Below, piece after piece: positions 1-6,796 of a stretch of DNA of 30,539 nucleotides. Position numbers and translations under genes: made by a program. The stretch is from the IMG/VR virus record IMGVR_UViG_3300045283_000072, positions 1 through 30,539 of that record, one strand, 5' to 3'. Origin of the DNA: a virus. The notes under the pieces are model-generated. The model was not told the DNA's origin and searched no databases. It worked only from the letters and a program-made list of their open reading frames with translations. The number at the start of each line of letters is the position of its first letter. Within the stretch, counting starts at the first letter, position 1.

Positions 1-124
1 TGGCCACGGCGAGGTCCGCGGCGCTGCGTTGGTTGACGAGCTCCTCCCGCGCGAGCGCGAGCGCGGTGATCTTGTCGTCGAGCGCCTTGATCGCTTTGTC
101 GAGCAGGGTCGGTCGTGTACTCAT
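1..124 (-). CDS. Small helical protein, partial at left edge (duplicate of 30350-30508)
   Basis: The reading frame starts at ATG 124-122 and runs off the left edge without a stop. An AG-rich ribosome site (ggaggg) lies at 128-133, close to the start. The visible residues begin MSTRPTLLDKAIKALDDKIT and are charged and alanine-rich, suggesting a helix or coiled coil. It is the redundant copy of the complete gene at the right end, so it should be counted once. It differs there by one residue (Gln here, His in the other copy). The function is unknown. Confidence 0.7.
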   Translation of the reverse strand, partial: MSTRPTLLDKAIKALDDKITALALAREELVNQRSAADLAVA

Positions 125-155
125 GATCCCTCCGAGTTAGTGCCGCGGGTGCTCG
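1..155. repeat. Terminal direct repeat, left copy
   Basis: These 155 bases are identical to 30385-30539 except at position 29 (t here, a at 30413). A repeat at both ends of a genome-sized phage sequence means either a circular molecule whose assembly overlaps itself or a true terminal redundancy. The mismatch changes one codon, CAA (Gln) here and CAT (His) at the right end, in the small gene lying across the junction. The non-redundant unit is about 30,384 bp. Confidence 0.95.
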
Positions 156-325
156 TCGGCGACGTGCGCGTGGAGCAGCAGCTCGAGAAAGTCCGCAATT
201 TCTTCGTCGTCGTCGCCGGTCATGATCGCGGTCCACTCGCACGTCGCGCACCGCGCGATCCCGCGCCGCACGGGCAACAACCCGTCGCCCGGGGCGGTGT
301 CGAGGATCAGATCGCGGAGCGTCAC
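137..325 (-). CDS. Small putative zinc-binding protein, 62 aa
   Basis: The start is GTG at 325, which overlaps the stop of the upstream RecA-like gene by four bases (GTGA) and indicates translational coupling. The protein has CATC near the middle (residues about 27-30) and an H-x-H-x4-H cluster near the C-terminus (HAHVADEH). These could form a C2H2-type zinc site, although the metal role is inferred. An acidic patch (TGDDDEEIADF) separates the two halves. No family is recognised. It is the last gene before the small junction-spanning gene and belongs to the early operon. It may be a DNA-binding or host-interaction protein, but nothing in the sequence decides this. Confidence 0.7.
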   Translation of the reverse strand: MTLRDLILDTAPGDGLLPVRRGIARCATCEWTAIMTGDDDEEIADFLELLLHAHVADEHPRH

Positions 326-1296
326 GGGACACCGGCCTTGACGGGTTTCGGCGTGACACCGACGTGTCGCAGACACGCCGCGTATGCGTCGCGCAGGATC
401 TTCATGCTGCCGGTGGAGAGCTTGACGCCTTTCAATTCGCGACCGATCCGCGTGATCTCCTCTTTCGTTTTCGCCTCGCTGATTTTCACGAGCCAGTCGG
501 CGGCGGCATCGTGATCGTCGGGGGGCGGCGGCGCCGCCGAGGGGGGTGCGCCGCCCTTCGCCCAGGCCGCGAGCCGTTCGCCGGACGCCTCGGTGATCGG
601 TTGATCCAGCGGAAACAAGTCGCGGTGCTGCTGTTGCAGTTTGATCGGCAGCGGGACGCCGGGCCGATCGCCCATCAGCAGGAAGCTGGCGGTCAGCTCG
701 TAAGGGAGATTTTTTTCGCAGATCGGGATCCAGCCGTTGAGGCCGGTGAGCGATTGCTTCTCGCGGATCTCCATCTTGCCGTTCTCGCCGCGCACCATTT
801 CGATCTTGGGTTCCGCGCGGAAGCAGAGAATCAGGTGGGCGCGGACCTGCAGCAGCCGCTGCACCATGTGCTTGTGCGCCATTTTCGGTTTGATCCACGC
901 GGCCATTTTGCAGGCCTCGCGCTTCTTCCAGTCGTCGCCGGCCATCCGCTGGAGCTCGGCCTCTTGCCAGTCGAGAATGCCGCCTTCGCCGGCCCACTCG
1001 TGCGACATCGAGTCGACGACGATGACGGGATACTTCGCCTGGTCGGCCGCGGCGATCGCGTCGGCATAGCGGTCCGGCGTGAACGGCGGCGTCAGATCGC
1101 CATGATCGAAGCGGAACACATCGGCGTAGTGCTTCGCGCGCGAGGCCTCGGTATCGATGACGGCGAACGGGTGATCGCCGGCGATCCCGTGCGCCAGGCG
1201 CATCGCGGTGTACGTCTTGCCGCTGCCGCTGGCGCCCGACAGGCCGACGAGCAGGCCGACGTTCTCGCGCGTGGCGGGCCGGAAGGTGAAGGCCAT
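322..1296 (-). CDS. RecA/Sak4-like AAA ATPase (phage recombination protein)
   Basis: This is a 324-residue protein with a clear Walker A motif, GASGSGKT, at residues 21-28 and a Walker B-like strand, VIVVDS, at 91-96. The conserved N-terminal core and short variable, proline-rich tail (about residues 240-260) match phage RecA-like ATPases of the Sak4 type. These assist strand annealing or exchange during phage recombination and repair. The start is ATG at 1296, which shares one base with the upstream stop (TGATG). A longer frame back to 1332 exists but overlaps the upstream gene more. Two genes upstream of its neighbour lies a RecE-like exonuclease, so together they look like a two-component recombination set. 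The family call is strong for a P-loop ATPase and moderate for Sak4. Confidence 0.88.
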   Translation of the reverse strand: MAFTFRPATRENVGLLVGLSGASGSGKTYTAMRLAHGIAGDHPFAVIDTEASRAKHYADVFRFDHGDLTPPFTPDRYADAIAAADQAKYPVIVVDSMSHEWAGEGGILDWQEAELQRMAGDDWKKREACKMAAWIKPKMAHKHMVQRLLQVRAHLILCFRAEPKIEMVRGENGKMEIREKQSLTGLNGWIPICEKNLPYELTASFLLMGDRPGVPLPIKLQQQHRDLFPLDQPITEASGERLAAWAKGGAPPSAAPPPPDDHDAAADWLVKISEAKTKEEITRIGRELKGVKLSTGSMKILRDAYAACLRHVGVTPKPVKAGVP

Positions 1297-1796
1297 CACC
1301 GAATCTTCTTTTCCAACCAGCGTTGAGCCCACAGTGCCGCCGCCGTCTGAGGAATCGATCGAGGCCTGGCGCTACTAATCAACGGCGTCGGTTGATCGTC
1401 GGCAAAGGTAAACCACGCACGCACGAACTCCTGCACGGTGCGCAGATCACACGGGATGGCATCATGTGGCCAGATCTGCAGCTGTGTGGGAGCGGGCGGA
1501 TCCTTCTCGAAGGTCGTCGGATTGCCGCAATACAAGCAGCACTGGCGATAGTGTCCCGATTCGCCGTAGAGAATGACGGGGGTGTGATGGCCGAGCTCCA
1601 GATACCGATTCAAGGTTCGGGCAAGACCGGATGAAATCGAAACACCGGGGCCCTTGGCTTCGAGAATCAGGAATTCCGATCGACGCTCAACCTGTCCATC
1701 GATATCCGAGACCCGGCACCCATGATCGAAGCAGTCGTTCAACACGCCCCAATCCCACAAGGCATTCGTGAAGCGATACAAGTTACGGATCGTCAC
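1296..1796 (-). CDS. Putative PD-(D/E)XK nuclease-fold protein, 166 aa
   Basis: Around residues 30-50 the protein reads DIDGQVERRSEFLILEAKGP. The spacing of Asp, Glu and Lys (D-x-D...ExK) fits the active-site core of restriction-like PD-(D/E)XK nucleases, and similar proteins are common in phage early operons. A CCLYC motif near residue 87 could bind zinc. The start ATG at 1796 overlaps the methyltransferase stop by four bases (ATGA), and its own stop overlaps the RecA-like start. The location between a methyltransferase and a RecA-like ATPase suggests a role in DNA processing, perhaps as a small endonuclease or Holliday-junction-type enzyme. That function is inference; the fold call rests on a short motif. 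Confidence 0.72.
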   Translation of the reverse strand: MTIRNLYRFTNALWDWGVLNDCFDHGCRVSDIDGQVERRSEFLILEAKGPGVSISSGLARTLNRYLELGHHTPVILYGESGHYRQCCLYCGNPTTFEKDPPAPTQLQIWPHDAIPCDLRTVQEFVRAWFTFADDQPTPLISSARPRSIPQTAAALWAQRWLEKKIR

Positions 1797-2698
1797 CGCG
1801 CTCGCTCCACGATGGCGCCGAACTCTGAGAACTGCTCAAGAAAGGCGCGACGGTCGGCTCCGAAATACACAAAGACACTGCCGTGCGTGCTGCCGCTGAC
1901 TTCCTCGCCGTTCGGAGCGATGAAATTGATCCGGTGATTCGTGAAGCAGAGCCAGTAGTTCCAGAGCGGTTGAAACCATTGCGCGTCGGTCGAATTCGCG
2001 TTAACGAGCAAGATCGCGGCAGTCACAGCGTTCCCCGTGAATTCCCGCACGAGTTTTTCGGCGAAGGTACCTGACAGCCCTCCGTAGGGTGGGTTGCACC
2101 AGACACGCCCGGACCATGGTTTCTTCAAGCCATTGATTTCGGCGGTGTAGTACTTCGCGGCCTTAACCTCTTTGTTCGCCGTGGCACTCGAGGCCGGATC
2201 GAGGTCGAAAGCGCCGAGCACCTGCCTGGCAGCGTCTAGATACCGCTTCGGCGTATACCATTCATTCGAGAGGCTGGCCTTCAGTCGTTCGTTAAGGTCA
2301 TCGGCAAATTCCAGAATCTTTTTGTACTGGGCCAGCGCTGCCAGCTCGGTCGCATCGAGCGCCTCAGGAGTGCCGACCCGCTTTCGCCAGCGATCGAGAA
2401 CTTTCTGGGTGGGAATTCCATCCCTGCCTGATTTCAAAAAGACAGATCTGTCTTTTTGATTGTTGCTCCGTCTGTCGCCGCCGCGGCGAACCCGTTGCGC
2501 CTGCGTGTCCCACCACGCGACGAACTCGGCTTGCGCTTCGAGCTTCGCGCGGATCGCTTTCTTCAGTTGGGTCACGTCCTTCGCGCGCGCGAAATGTTTT
2601 TCGGCGGCTTCGGTGACCGCGATCGTTTTGAGGCCGCGTTCCGGGTCGTAATGGGCGAGGTCGCCGCGGCCCGCCCGCTGGAGCTTGTCGCCAAGCAT
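1793..2698 (-). CDS. Phage DNA N6-adenine methyltransferase with ParB-associated-like N-terminus
   Basis: The C-terminal half (about residues 145-285) matches the phage Dam family: EWYTP at 146-150, the DLDPAS motif at 165-170 and the catalytic NPPY at 202-205. These enzymes transfer a methyl group from S-adenosylmethionine to adenine N6 in DNA. The N-terminal 130 residues are different. They hold a GGDRRS segment (73-78) followed by a helical region resembling the linker of ParB-like methyltransferase fusions. The protein could protect phage DNA from host restriction or mark it for replication. The start ATG at 2698 overlaps the preceding stop (TAATG). No cognate restriction enzyme is recognisable beside it, so it is probably an orphan methylase. 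Confidence 0.9.
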   Translation of the reverse strand: MLGDKLQRAGRGDLAHYDPERGLKTIAVTEAAEKHFARAKDVTQLKKAIRAKLEAQAEFVAWWDTQAQRVRRGGDRRSNNQKDRSVFLKSGRDGIPTQKVLDRWRKRVGTPEALDATELAALAQYKKILEFADDLNERLKASLSNEWYTPKRYLDAARQVLGAFDLDPASSATANKEVKAAKYYTAEINGLKKPWSGRVWCNPPYGGLSGTFAEKLVREFTGNAVTAAILLVNANSTDAQWFQPLWNYWLCFTNHRINFIAPNGEEVSGSTHGSVFVYFGADRRAFLEQFSEFGAIVERAR

Positions 2699-3567
2699 TA
2701 GCGCAGTTCCTTCTCGAGCCAGCGGGCCTCTTCCCAGGCCGGCAAGATGGCGTAGGCGGTGCGCCGCGGATAGCCGCGCCAGTCATTGCGCGCGCGGGCG
2801 TCGCGCCATTGGTCGAGCGCGTACTCGCACTTTTTTTCGGCCAGGAACATGGCGTCCGGGTTGAGCGCGATCACGCTGACGGCGTACGGCGCATAGGTTT
2901 CTTGCACGCAGAACCGGAACGCAGCCGGATCGTCGAGGCGCTCGCCGGTGATCGCGCGCAGGCCGCGCAGGTACCACGCGGCTTGCAGATCGTGCCCGGC
3001 GCTGAACATCGTCCGCGCCCACGTGTCCGGGTTCGCGCTGGCGCTGGTCGTTTTGTAGTCGTCGATGGCGTAGGGATCCGTGCGGATCCAGTCGAGGCGC
3101 GCGCGGCACCACACGTCGTCCTCGCGCCAGATCACGGTTTGTTCGGCCTCGCCGTTGGTGAACATCAGGCCGCCGCCGTCGGTGTGGTCGTGCAGCTGCC
3201 CGCGCAGCGTCGCTACCATGGCGATCACGTCCTGGTGGACGTGGGCGAGGAGCGGCGTTTTCCCGGCGGCGCGGGCGGCGTCGCGTTGTTCCTTCGCCGC
3301 TTTCGTGCGCCAGTCGGGCGCGTCGATGATCGCGATGGTGTCGCGCCCTTCGAGGACGAGCGCGTGCGCGGCCGTGCCGATGTCGAAGTGATCGCCGTTC
3401 TCAGGTTCGACGGCCGGGTTCAGGCGCGGGTGGGCATGGTGCGCGTGCAGGGCCGAGGAGAAGCAGAGCATCTTGGCAATCGAGCTCGAGAGCGACGGTT
3501 CCGGGCAGGGATCGGCATGGTAGTCGGCCGCGGGGATCGTGTAGATACCAGGACGATCGATCGTCAT
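2698..3567 (-). CDS. RecE-like exonuclease, PD-(D/E)XK superfamily
   Basis: This 289-residue protein has the signature of the phage exodeoxyribonuclease VIII-like family: IGTAAHALVL (63-72), CRARLDW (154-160) and IDDYKTT (168-174). These provide the conserved Asp159, Asp170 and Lys172 of the PD-(D/E)XK site. The downstream QAAWY (195-199) fits the conserved helix of this family. Such enzymes resect double-stranded ends to leave single strands for an annealing protein or RecA-like partner. The RecA/Sak4-like ATPase encoded three genes downstream is the likely partner. The start ATG at 3567 overlaps the previous stop (ATGA). The length is typical of the catalytic-domain-only phage version. Confidence 0.88.
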   Translation of the reverse strand: MTIDRPGIYTIPAADYHADPCPEPSLSSSIAKMLCFSSALHAHHAHPRLNPAVEPENGDHFDIGTAAHALVLEGRDTIAIIDAPDWRTKAAKEQRDAARAAGKTPLLAHVHQDVIAMVATLRGQLHDHTDGGGLMFTNGEAEQTVIWREDDVWCRARLDWIRTDPYAIDDYKTTSASANPDTWARTMFSAGHDLQAAWYLRGLRAITGERLDDPAAFRFCVQETYAPYAVSVIALNPDAMFLAEKKCEYALDQWRDARARNDWRGYPRRTAYAILPAWEEARWLEKELR

Positions 3568-3770
3568 AGCGGTTTCCTCCGCGCGCAGTACCAGCAGCGG
3601 CGGATCCCGTCGCGGCCTTTCATCGTGAAATCACAGCGGCCGAAGGAGGCCGGGCACTTGTCGGCGTCGGAGATCACCATCGGGGGTTCGTTCGGGCGCG
3701 CGGCGGCCAGCTGCTCCTGTGCGAGCTGCTCCTCGGCCTGCCACGCGCGGCGATCGGCGCGCTTACCCAT
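3564..3770 (-). CDS. Small zinc-ribbon-like protein, 68 aa
   Basis: The start ATG at 3770 gives an eight-base overlap with the preceding membrane peptide gene. The N-terminal half is a charged helix rich in Ala, Gln and Glu (MGKRADRRAWQAEEQLAQEQ). The C-terminal half has CPASFGRC and CWYC, four cysteines that could bind one zinc ion. A longer frame extends upstream, but it would overlap most of the membrane peptide gene and lacks support. No function is known. Its position directly before the RecE-like nuclease suggests an accessory role in early DNA metabolism. Confidence 0.72.
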   Translation of the reverse strand: MGKRADRRAWQAEEQLAQEQLAAARPNEPPMVISDADKCPASFGRCDFTMKGRDGIRRCWYCARRKPL

Positions 3771-3906
3771 CGCGCCGCTCCCGCACGTGGGCGTCGCGCC
3801 ACGCGTCCGAGACCTGGTCGGGGCGGTCCTGGGCACCGTGCACCAGCAGGAACGCGACCAAGCCGACGCCCGCCACGGCGAGCAGCATCGCGATCGCCAT
3901 CAGCAT
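3763..3906 (-). CDS. Small single-pass membrane protein, 47 aa
   Basis: The start ATG at 3906 shares a base with the upstream stop (TGATG). Residues 1-24 are almost entirely hydrophobic (MLMAIAMLLAVAGVGLVAFL), forming one transmembrane helix. A charged tail of about 22 residues follows and ends HVRERRDG. It sits among early regulatory genes, so a role in superinfection exclusion or membrane-level host takeover is possible. A holin is less likely given the early position. No family is recognised. Coupling on both sides supports that it is a real gene. Confidence 0.65.
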   Translation of the reverse strand: MLMAIAMLLAVAGVGLVAFLLVHGAQDRPDQVSDAWRDAHVRERRDG

Positions 3907-4208
3907 CACCGCGCCCCTCGCTTCCGGCCGAACGTCGGTTCGTACACTGGGTCTCCGCACAGATGGCGATAGACCTTCACGCCCGAATACCGTTTCGAGC
4001 CGATCGCCGGCTTGAGCAGAAAGATGTCGAACGCGCCCACCTTCGCGAGGTTGTGAAACTGCGCGTGTTTGATGCGGAAGATCGCGGCGAGTTCCTTGCC
4101 GCTCAGAGGCTCGCCCGCCTGCGCGCGATCGATCGCGAGGCGCGTTTCGTCCTCGCTGAGATCGATGGGCGCAATCGGATCGAACGCGCGGACTGGCGTC
4201 TCAGACAT
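3906..4208 (-). CDS. Putative DNA-binding protein (Xis/MerR-like candidate), 100 aa
   Basis: The protein has a central segment, LSGKELAAIFRIKHAQFHNL, that reads as a helix-turn-helix. It is followed by a turn and strand-like stretch (IGSKRYSGVKVYRHL) that could form a wing. This layout is shared by small phage excisionase-type and MerR-like proteins. It is the second gene of the minus-strand early unit, overlapping the Cro-like gene by eight bases. The phage has an integrase and attP but no other obvious excisionase, so this is the best Xis candidate. That role is an inference from context; the fold call itself is only moderate. Confidence 0.68.
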   Translation of the reverse strand: MSETPVRAFDPIAPIDLSEDETRLAIDRAQAGEPLSGKELAAIFRIKHAQFHNLAKVGAFDIFLLKPAIGSKRYSGVKVYRHLCGDPVYEPTFGRKRGAR

Positions 4209-4473
4209 GGGACCCGCCGTTGTCGCCGTCGTCCTCGGGCACCGGCGGATCGATCAGCCGCGGCAACGGCGGCACCAGGGCCGCCACCGGAAACAGATCG
4301 CCCGGCGGCACGCCGAGCGCCTGCGCCAGATGAATCACCGAGCGGTACGGCAGGTCGTAGACGGCGTCGCGATTGGCTTCGATCGCGACCAGGGCACTGA
4401 GATCGATCCCGGCGCGGCGGGCGAGTTCCTGGCGGGAGAGCCGGGCAATCTGTCGCGCGATTCGCAGGTCCAT
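4201..4473 (-). CDS. XRE-family HTH regulator, Cro-like
   Basis: This 90-residue protein has a standard XRE helix-turn-helix over about residues 3-58: LRIARQIARLSRQELARRAG, then an IDLSALVAIEANRDAV recognition segment and a final helix ending LGVPPGDLFPV. A proline- and aspartate-rich tail follows. I chose ATG 4473 over an in-frame GTG six bases upstream because a G-rich stretch (gggg) precedes it. It is the first gene of the minus-strand unit and is divergent from the repressor gene at 4599, the classic Cro position. It would bind operators in 4474-4598 and tip the balance to lytic growth. Confidence 0.85.
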   Translation of the reverse strand: MDLRIARQIARLSRQELARRAGIDLSALVAIEANRDAVYDLPYRSVIHLAQALGVPPGDLFPVAALVPPLPRLIDPPVPEDDGDNGGSHV

Positions 4474-4598
4474 AACCACCCCGTGCGGTCACCGGATGCA
4501 CCAAGCAAACCGCTACGGTAGCCAACGCTCTATACGTTGTCTAGCTGCAAGATCACGCAGTAGCTAAAGTGGATATAATAGGATGTATATGGACAATA
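4474..4598. promoter_or_regulatory. Divergent immunity/operator region between Cro-like and repressor genes
   Basis: This 125-bp gap separates two divergent XRE regulators and is richer in A+T than its surroundings. A perfect TATAAT box lies at 4574-4579 on the plus strand, about 20 bases before the repressor ATG at 4599. I see no good -35 at standard spacing. Two dyads are candidate operators: CAACG-N7-CGTTG (4523-4539), and TAGCTGC facing GCAGTAGCTA (4542-4566, one unpaired base). No convincing minus-strand promoter was found by eye. Confidence 0.6.
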
Positions 4599-5198
4599 AT
4601 GGACGCTAGCGGCATTGACGCGCGAGGGATCCGGCGGAAAACTAGCCGCGTGCCTCCGTTGTCTCAGCAGGAACGAACGCGCGTCGGCCGGCTGTTGCAA
4701 CGCCTGCGCGACGACCAAACGCAAGAACAGATCGCCGACAAGCTTGGGTGTGCCATCGGCACCGTACAGGCCATCGAATACAACAAACACAAAGTGGACC
4801 GCGACACGATTGAGCAGTACGCCGCGCTGTTCAACACCACGACGCAACAACTGTTGCATCCCGAATCCCCGGCGATCGCCGCGTCGGATCCGTTGGTCGC
4901 CGACCTGAATCATGAGCATCTCAAGATCGCGCGGCGGTACATGCGCGCGGTCGATGCCGTTCGGGAAGCCGTCAAATTGTTGTTGACCGACAACGATGTC
5001 AGCGCGGAGGAGGTCGCCGGGATCGTGGTGGGGTTGAAGCAGGCGAGCGAGGCCTCGCCCGAGGACGGCCTCGCCTGGATCCATATCGTGATGCACCGCG
5101 CCGACCTCGTCCAGGATCTCGCCCACCGCCTCGACACCGATCCCGGCTTTGAAGCCAAGCTGCTCGAGCTCCTCAACCTCCCGAAAGGCCAGAAATGA
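4599..5198 (+). CDS. XRE-family repressor, CI-like
   Basis: An XRE helix-turn-helix occupies the N-terminal third, from LSQQERTRVGRLLQRLRDDQ through TQEQIADKLGCAIGTVQAIEY to LFNTTTQQLL. The remainder is an alpha-helical, acidic domain ending NLPKGQK with no LexA-like Ser/Lys protease motif visible. Induction by RecA-stimulated self-cleavage is therefore unlikely. An in-frame GTG at 4569 would lengthen the protein by ten residues, but it lies upstream of the TATAAT box at 4574-4579, so ATG 4599 is preferred. The gene overlaps the integrase by four bases (ATGA), so repressor and integrase would be co-expressed. Its opposite neighbour is the Cro-like gene. Confidence 0.85.
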   Translation: MDASGIDARGIRRKTSRVPPLSQQERTRVGRLLQRLRDDQTQEQIADKLGCAIGTVQAIEYNKHKVDRDTIEQYAALFNTTTQQLLHPESPAIAASDPLVADLNHEHLKIARRYMRAVDAVREAVKLLLTDNDVSAEEVAGIVVGLKQASEASPEDGLAWIHIVMHRADLVQDLAHRLDTDPGFEAKLLELLNLPKGQK

Positions 5199-6436
5199 AA
5201 CGACGGACGAAGATCGCCCCCGGCATCTACCAGGACGCGCACGGCTATAGCGTGATTGCGCGCGTGGGCAGCGGCGATCGTGAGTTGAGCAGTCCCGAAC
5301 TCCGGTTCCCACTCACGGAGAAGATCGCCACGATGCAGGCCGCGTGGCATCGCGAGAAAATGAAACTGCGGGACAGCCTCGCCAAGGCCGGCGATGGCCC
5401 CGTCGTGCGCGGCACGCTGGCCGCGGACGTCCGCCACTATCTCGAGACGGCGAAACTCACGCCACAGCGGTATGCCGAGCGGAAGGATCAACTCGCTTGG
5501 TGGTGTGACGCGTTCGGCACGAGACGGCGCGCCGAGCTCGAGGCGCCCGACTTACGGCGCGCCTTGAACGGCCTAGAGCGCGGCGGCCGATCCGGCAAGT
5601 CGCCGATGGCGGCGTCGACCGTCAACAAGTACCGTTTTGCGTTGTCGCACGTCTTCACGGTCCTGGACGGCCAGGCCGCGGCAAATCCGTTGCGCGACGT
5701 GCCGAAGTACACGGAACCCGATCCCGAGGCGCGTGACGTCCCGTACGAAATCATCGATCGGATCATCGACGAGATCCGCGATCGCGGCCAAGGCCTCTCG
5801 GTGTCACGCACCAAGGCGATCGTCCGTGTCCTGGCCTACTGCCCGGTGACGCCGGCGCAATTGCGCCGCATGCGGCGCTCGGACGTCTCTCTGCACGCCG
5901 GCGCGTCTGGCGAGATCGTCACGCCCGGCCGCAAGAAAGGCCGCGGCACGACGCCGAAACGCAAACCCCTCTCCGCGAAAGGCCGCGAGGCGTTGCTCGC
6001 CTTCGAGGCCGCAGAGTGCTGGACGCCAGACGGCACCTCGGTGCAGTTTTCGCGATCCTCGCTGTACCGGACGTTCACCGATGCCCGAGATCGTGTCGTC
6101 GCCGTGCTGCGCGTCGAGCGGCCGGATCTCGATCTCTCGCGCGTGGCACAGATGCGCCCGTATGACCTGCGCCACAGCTTCGCGACCTTGGCGTCGATCG
6201 TCTTGAACGGCAACGAGGCCGTGGTCGGCGAATTCCTTGATCACCAGGATCCACGCACGACGAAACGCTATACCCGCGGCGCGTTACCCGATCACATGCG
6301 GGCGGCCGGCGACGCGATCGCCGCCGCCTTTGCGATGCCCCACCATCCGGCGACGGCCTTGCCACCCACCCCGCCCGTCCTGCCGCCCACGGTCCAGGCG
6401 GCGGCGCCACGCCTCCGCAAGAAGTCCCACAAATGA
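5195..6436 (+). CDS. Tyrosine-type phage integrase
   Basis: This 413-residue protein is a site-specific recombinase. It has an N-terminal AP2-like arm-binding region, a SAM-like core-binding domain (about 70-170) and a C-terminal catalytic domain. Visible catalytic elements are the basic KKGRGTTPKRKPL segment (about 247-259), YDLRH (323-327, Arg326), LDH (His350) and the nucleophile Tyr359 in TTKRYT. The first catalytic Arg, usually in a GxR-type motif, is not at its place: by eye that site reads CPVTPAQLRRM (216-226), with Thr219 in its stead. The gene ends 28 bases before the first arm-type repeat of attP, so it would act at the adjacent tRNA-Arg site. It overlaps the repressor gene by four bases. 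Confidence 0.95.
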   Translation: MKRRTKIAPGIYQDAHGYSVIARVGSGDRELSSPELRFPLTEKIATMQAAWHREKMKLRDSLAKAGDGPVVRGTLAADVRHYLETAKLTPQRYAERKDQLAWWCDAFGTRRRAELEAPDLRRALNGLERGGRSGKSPMAASTVNKYRFALSHVFTVLDGQAAANPLRDVPKYTEPDPEARDVPYEIIDRIIDEIRDRGQGLSVSRTKAIVRVLAYCPVTPAQLRRMRRSDVSLHAGASGEIVTPGRKKGRGTTPKRKPLSAKGREALLAFEAAECWTPDGTSVQFSRSSLYRTFTDARDRVVAVLRVERPDLDLSRVAQMRPYDLRHSFATLASIVLNGNEAVVGEFLDHQDPRTTKRYTRGALPDHMRAAGDAIAAAFAMPHHPATALPPTPPVLPPTVQAAAPRLRKKSHK

Positions 6437-6461
6437 GCCCCCGCCTTCAGAGCGGGGGCTC
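6435..6461 (+). terminator. GC-rich hairpin at the end of integrase
   Basis: A perfect 10-bp stem (GAGCCCCCGC against GCGGGGGCTC) with a 7-base loop overlaps the integrase stop codon and ends just before attP. No T-run follows on either strand. It could be a factor-independent terminator of weak form, an RNA-stability element protecting int mRNA, or a structural part of attP. Confidence 0.55.
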
Positions 6462-6463
6462 CC

Positions 6464-6737
6464 GACTTCCACGCTCGACTTCCACGCACTTCAGGAATGC
6501 GCGTGGAATAAATCAGAAAATACTAGCAATTTACGCGATCTCTTCCACGCTCAGAAACACGGCTTTACGCTGCAAAGGCAGGCAACAAAAAGCGAATATC
6601 GGTCAATTTGTTGAGTGTTTTGGTGGTGCGCCCGGCCAGAATTGAACTGGCGGCCCCCCGCTTAGGAGGCGCGACATCGATACTATAAATAGCTTATTTA
6701 CAACAGTTTGCTTTGTCTTCCACGCTTGACTTCCACG
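6464..6737. other. attP, phage attachment site with arm-type integrase sites
   Basis: Six copies of a motif with core CTTCCACG surround the tRNA-derived core. On the integrase side they are at 6464-6474, 6477-6487 (both GACTTCCACGC), 6501-6508 (inverted) and 6541-6550. On the far side they are at 6715-6725 and 6728-6737. Both ends carry a tandem pair spaced exactly 13 bases, the arrangement expected of P and P' arm sites bound by the integrase N-terminal domain. The remaining sequence is A+T-rich and could bind a bending protein such as IHF. The core lies at 6624-6668. Confidence 0.85.
6624..6668 (-). other. attP core: 3' half of tRNA-Arg(CCT)
   Basis: Read on the minus strand this is the 3' part of a tRNA: anticodon loop CTCCTAA (6668-6662; anticodon CCT at 6666-6664), 3' anticodon strand GCGGG, a 5-base variable loop, a perfect T-arm (GCCAG, TTCAATT, CTGGC), acceptor strand CGGGCGC, discriminator A and CCA. 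The 5' half is absent. Upstream sequence does not pair fully with the anticodon stem (one G-G clash), so identity with the host gene probably starts in the anticodon loop. Integration would rebuild an intact host tRNA gene. Confidence 0.88.
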
Positions 6738-6796
6738 TGCCACAAAAGCGCTGGAAAAGCGACACCTGGAAGCGGTAGAACCGTGACAATCCCATC

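Noticed and set aside
6624-6668. A complete tRNA gene
   Set aside because: Only the 3' half from the anticodon loop is present; there is no D-arm or 5' acceptor strand, so it is an att core, not a functional gene.
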